Assembly: GCA_963942565.1 (NCBI GenBank)
Contig: OZ012691.1
Coordinates: forward strand, 9,517,704-9,581,703
Source: Maea johnstoni
Lineage: Eukaryota; Annelida; Polychaeta; Spionida; Magelonidae
Direction: 5' to 3'
Length of the DNA: 64,000 bases
Both the position numbers and the translations under genes were made by a program. A model generated the notes under the pieces. It did not search any database. It saw only the letters and a program-made list of their open reading frames with translations, and was not told the DNA's origin. Positions within the stretch are counted from its first letter, which is position 1; each line of letters opens with the position of its first letter. Shown here one piece after another: positions 54,501 through 60,500 of the stretch.

Positions 54501-57500
54501 ATACGTGTCACAGGACCTGCTTCTCTCTGCAACTGGACGGGACTACACTGGATAACTTCGCTGAGCTGAAGAGCATTGAGGGACTCCAAGAAGGATCGCT
54601 CATCAAAGTCGTAGAAGGTAATGTCAATTTACATCGCAGAAATAGAAAATGTTAACCCCAAGTTAAGCACAAGGACGCATACTTTTTTGGAAACCATCTA
54701 AACCCAGTCAGGCTGTCGAGATTCAGTACAATGAATATTAATCAACATGTTAATACATGCTATAGATTCAAATCCAATATCGGTTAACTCATTCATGCGT
54801 AAGACTCCCACTGAAAATAACTTATTAATATCATGAATTGTCAAATAATGGAAGGAGAATTTCTGTAATAAAACAGGCGCAGGACGAATAAAACAACTTC
54901 ACATTCGCATATGATTTTAACACCTTGCTTGATCATCATTTTCGTCAACATCATCTTTATCTTAATCATTGCCACTATCCACTGTGTCACCATCATTGTT
55001 ATCACTATTAATGAAATTGTATCTTTCTTGCAGAACCTTACACAGCTCGCCAGGCCAGAATCCATGTTAGACATATCAGGGACCTGCTCAAATCGGTCGA
55101 CTCCGAAGATGCCTACAACGGAATCGACTGCAACTCTCTCTCCTTCCTTACCACAATCACAGCCGGAGATGTTATGGGTATGTTTGTTTTGGTGTCAAAA
55201 TTCATGCCATAAAATAACATAAATAGAATTATAGAGTTACACTTCGTTTTGTTCCTTCACATATATATGAATATAAGTTCAGTTTTATTTCTAATTCATG
55301 AACATAATTTGAATTCCTGACATATATAAATTGAAATAGATGATATACTAGGAACTTGTTGAACATTATCGTGAATAACGGATACGCAACCAGCGGATAT
55401 AGCTCAACAGCCTCTGCACAACTTCTAGCCCAGGTGTTGATGAGAACCACTCAAGAGATGCCTTCTTCGCATGTATGTGAGCAACTTTCTCTACAATGTA
55501 AACAAATGTAAGAGCCCTCATTCATCTGTCTCCTAGTGACGTCTCATTAAGGTGAGATTGTGTGTTCAGTAAATGGGCTGTATGGAAATTGGTCTATGGC
55601 GACCAATCCATGTTCTCTGCCTCTAAGACATATTTGATGCTGTTCATATGTCTCCATTTCATTTCTATTGCAGACCGCAAGAACAAGGAAGATTCCATCG
55701 ACTGTATATATATATATTCCATCGACTGTATTTATGTGTATTACATTGACTGTATATAATAATATAAACTAGGAACTCATTGAATGACATTGATGTCTGA
55801 TGTGCTTTTCATGTCTCTGTATCTTTTCTATTGCAGACCGCAAGAACAAGCAAGATTCCATTGACTGTACCCCGCCCGAGTATGTCATGCCCTGCAGCAA
55901 TGAGCGCCCTCTGCTGCCACTCCACCCAACTAACAAGGAACAGAAGGCGGGTGCGTGCCTCAAGGTCCTCACCTTCAGCGGCTGGAACCCCCCACCAGGA
56001 AACAGGAAAATGCATGGTAGGCTTCTAAACCTAATATATAGTAATGTTAACTTATTCTTAAGCACAGTGAAAACATTCATTCAACACTCATATGCTGAAA
56101 ATAAACTGTGCATTAAAGGCAGGTAACAGGAAAATGCATGGTAGGTATGTAGCACAGTGAAGTCATAGGAAGGCCTGAACAAATTGAGTGTTTCCTGTAA
56201 ACCTACCCTTACAAGGTTTTACTCCCTACCCTTAATTTTTTCTGCCCTTTCGAACCCCCAATCAACATATATACAGGATTAGAACACAGCATTACAACTA
56301 AAGCTGGCATGGAACATGCATTATTTGAACCCCCCCCCCCCCAAAAAAAAAAAGAAATTACCTGCCTACCTACTCTATTTTTTGTTACAGGAAACAAACA
56401 ATCTTTTACACCCAACATCTGATATAGGATTTTCTTTCTTTGTCAAAGCATTAGTCAGATCAAGAATGATTGTTTGAGGTGTTGCTTTCTTTTTGACTTC
56501 TTGGCAGATCCTAAGGAGTCATTCAAAATGAAAGCAATACCTCAAAAATAATCATTCAAAGTATGACTATTTCTAGACATCATTGGATTGAAAAATTACA
56601 AAAAAGTAGGCTAAGTGATACACCACCAAGGAATTAAAAACCAATGCAAATTAGATTTGTAGGATTTCTTATGATATCATTGTTTACCACTTATCTTAAA
56701 TGAACAAAGTAGTTTTTATGCATACCTTAAAAATGAGCCTAGTGATTTGTGTCATTTGGCATATTATTTAATGTATTTTTGTTCATCAAACTTTGCTAAT
56801 TATTGTTGCTGTTTTATTTCAGGTGACCTATTGTATTTGTATGTGAAAACCTTGGAAGAGAAAAGATTCCATATCACAGCTTCAACCAGAGGGTTCTACC
56901 TCAACCAGTAAGTACATCCAGTTCTCACCAAACATCCCTCAGTAATGGGTTATTATGTGTGTCTATACATGGTGGTAAAGTAAAAAGAATGATCACTAAA
57001 TTATGGGTTTATGCAGTCTTGTTCAGGTGTAGGATTTATACACAACCCGCAAGTAGGGATGCAGATCGTTAATTTTTAAACAATCTGGTCCGATAGTGAT
57101 ATATTTAAAATGGTACCAAATTAAACAATACTGCTATTTTAAGAATTATACAATATTTTAACAATATCCTAACTACTACTTGAAGGCTCCGATCGGCTTG
57201 CAGGGTGTAATTAATCAAGTGTCGCCTTGGCGCCTCTTCTTGTGTAGCTCAATTACAAGTAGATTCTTGTATCTGAAATGCTAAATGATTATCGTTAATT
57301 ATATCATTTGAAATAATTTGAAATGATCTAATACTTTTCCTTATTGATAATCCATATTATCGATGTAACAAATAACGTTACACATCCCCACAATCAACGT
57401 TTGTTCGCTAGCAGACCTGTTCATCTGTTGTACCATTTCAACTCCCTCGGGAGCAGATAAACATATTTGAATAGTTTACTTATTCACTCTTCAACATGTC

Positions 57501-60500
57501 AACACATACAGTGGTACATGAAAAAGAATATGAGATATTTTACATTGTGTAATGAGAATAAAGGTATTGGATGAATATAAAGTTACGTAATGAAGTTAAT
57601 ACATTGTTCATATATGGGAGCAGACAAATTGCAATGTGTTGGTATCACAGCTTAATATTCTATTACTTTATTTAAATGATGTTATATTTATTATAAATGA
57701 TGTGATATTTTCCCTTCAGATCCACCCAGGATGAGTTTGATCCCAGAGCTGCCCCCCAGAAATATCTGAACCACTCCCTGATAGACCTGCTGGGTCAGAT
57801 CAGCCCCGCCTTCAAGCGTAACCTACAGATCCTGCTCAAGAAAAGGTAAGCCATGATGTACCATATTCAACCAATCATAGCGAGGTTATAATATGTTGAG
57901 ATTTTGAATTTGGAAGTTATTTTTATCCCCTCTTTCTCTGACAGATATGTCAAGCTTTTGATGATCTATGGAGAATAAAAATTGCACTTATGTGCAATTT
58001 TGAATTTAAAAGAAAGTCTAGATTTTGACTACCTACAACTTAATGATTGAGCAAAATAGAGCGTGTTACCTTTCCACAAATTTCAGGCAACAACTCTGTC
58101 GCACAACTTGGGCAAGATGCATGTGAAAATGGTTGACCTGGTGACCTTATAATATTTTTCAGCTCCAGGATTTGATTTTGTCATGGCTCAAGTGTAAAAG
58201 AGTAACGGAGAAAATTGACTTGAAATTGATAACAAATTTGAAAATGAATTTGACATGCTAGCTGTAATCTACTTTCGTTATAATTTGTTGTTCATATTTT
58301 CTATTATAATCTATAGTTGTTCTCTGTTTTGTTTGCAGGTCGCAGAAGCATCCATTTGAGCGTGTGCCGACGCCTTACCAAGTGTACGCCTGGATGGCTC
58401 CCGCCATGGAGCACCATGTGGACTCAATACGCGCTGAAGATGGTAAGACAACTTCTACGCACATTATTATTACACCCTAATCCAAATATACTCAAAATGC
58501 CATTGTGGACAACTTTACACAAGTTTTGCTTCATTAGAAATCATGAGTTTGACTTTTGCCTCATCAATATTAGAAATCATGAGTTAGATTTTTTTTCGTT
58601 CTTCCTTGCAGCGTTCTCGTCGCGGCTAGGTTATGAGGAGCATATTCCGGGCCAGACGAGGGACTGGAACGAGGAGCTCCAGACGACCCGCGAACTGCCC
58701 AGGAAAAACCTGCCCGAGAGGCTCATCAGAGAGAGGGCCATCTTCAAGGTACGGTCAAACCTTTCATTGTGAAACACCCCGGTGATGTGAACACCTAGGG
58801 CTGTCATAGATGAGAAATTTTTATCGCTTCGATAATCAATAAAAATTATTACTGATTCGGTACTTCCATTTGATTCATATTTATGATACCTGTAACTGCG
58901 GATCTCTACATTATCACCAGCCATGTGCTCATGAGACATGGTGCCAGTTCACGCATGGGGTGATTTTTTGACCTATTGACCCCTCCTCAACACATGCACA
59001 TATTGCATCTGTGTTGCTTCTGTTGAGCGGCATGAAGCTATCAATCGCATATAATGCCTTGTAGAATTATATGGTAGTAGCCTGGCCTATGGTGCGACAA
59101 GAAAAGAGAGTTGGCATTGCAGTCATGAAAGGTATTTAAACCATAAGTGTAGCTAGTCTTATAAGTGAGCTGATCTAGATATTTTCTTTGATATTCTACG
59201 CAGAAAATTTAGACATTGTTGCTCCATGTAGTTGTCTCCAGTTACATCCAATACTACTGTTCTTATTCAAGGGTGCACTGTAATGTTCAGATCTTAATAA
59301 CTTGTTTGTTTCTGTTAGGTTCACAGTGACTTTGTGGTGGCTGCGACGAGAGGTGCCATGGCAGTCATTGACGGCAACATCATGGCTATCAACCCTGGGG
59401 AGGAGGCCAAGTAAGTGAAAAATCCAGCAAGATGTTCCTTATTCAACTCATACTACTGAATTGGATACCAAAGCCGGTGTAACTTTAAATCTGTTCATAA
59501 GAATTGTACTTGTACTCGATGTGTGGTTTATTTGATTTCTTCATTGGTGAGTCCAATCCAAAAGATACATGATTTCCGGAGAAGTAGCATGATAACTTGT
59601 CATTCAACTCCCATATGCAAAAATTAAACTGCGCATCAAAGTCAACTTCCTGTAGAGTGCATTACTTAATATGCACAAAATTGCCACAGTATACAGTAGA
59701 AGAAACCAACCAGTTGCATTCAGAATGCAAATTTGTCAATGGAAGGATTATCTTATCTGGTATCAGTGTGCAATGTTGGCCACCCGGTGTCTAAATCTTG
59801 GCTTGGACCCTGCTGTCAAGTACTCACATATTTCTCTCTCTTGCAGAATGCAGATGTTCTTGTGGAACAACATATTCTTCAGTCTAGGGTTTGATGTCAA
59901 GGATCACTATAAAGACTTTGGTGGAGACTTTGCGGCCTATGCAGCACCTGTAAGTAGCTGGTTGAAATAGGGAAACAAACCAAAAACATGACATTAGTTA
60001 CTCTCTGTTTAACCCATGTACATCTGCAGTTAGCACATATATGATTCTCTTCTTGGCATCTTGATAACAAAGCAGTATTTGAGAAATACATAAAATGCTA
60101 CATGCTTAAGATGTAAAAAAAAAATGAACACCCCATTTGGACCCTAAAGCCTCCATGAAAATATGAGTCCCCAAAGCATTTTATGAATCCTTCCAATAGG
60201 ATAGTGTTGTAAATTAAACCGAAGTGAAATCTTTTTTACGAAAGTAAAAATCTTTTTTACCAAAGTAAAATCTTTTTCACCAAAGATAGATCATGTAAAA
60301 CCTTTGCACATGTGAACATATGATATTCTGTATATGCAAAGTATCAATGGCCTATGTTTGACCATATTATGATTTTCTTGTAGGGTTGTGACCTGCAGGG
60401 TGTGAAGGCCTATGCAGCAGTGGACCCTGAGGGGCTCTATACCCTCGGCACGGTGGTGGTCGACTACAGAGGGTACAGGGTCACCGCACAGTCAATCATA

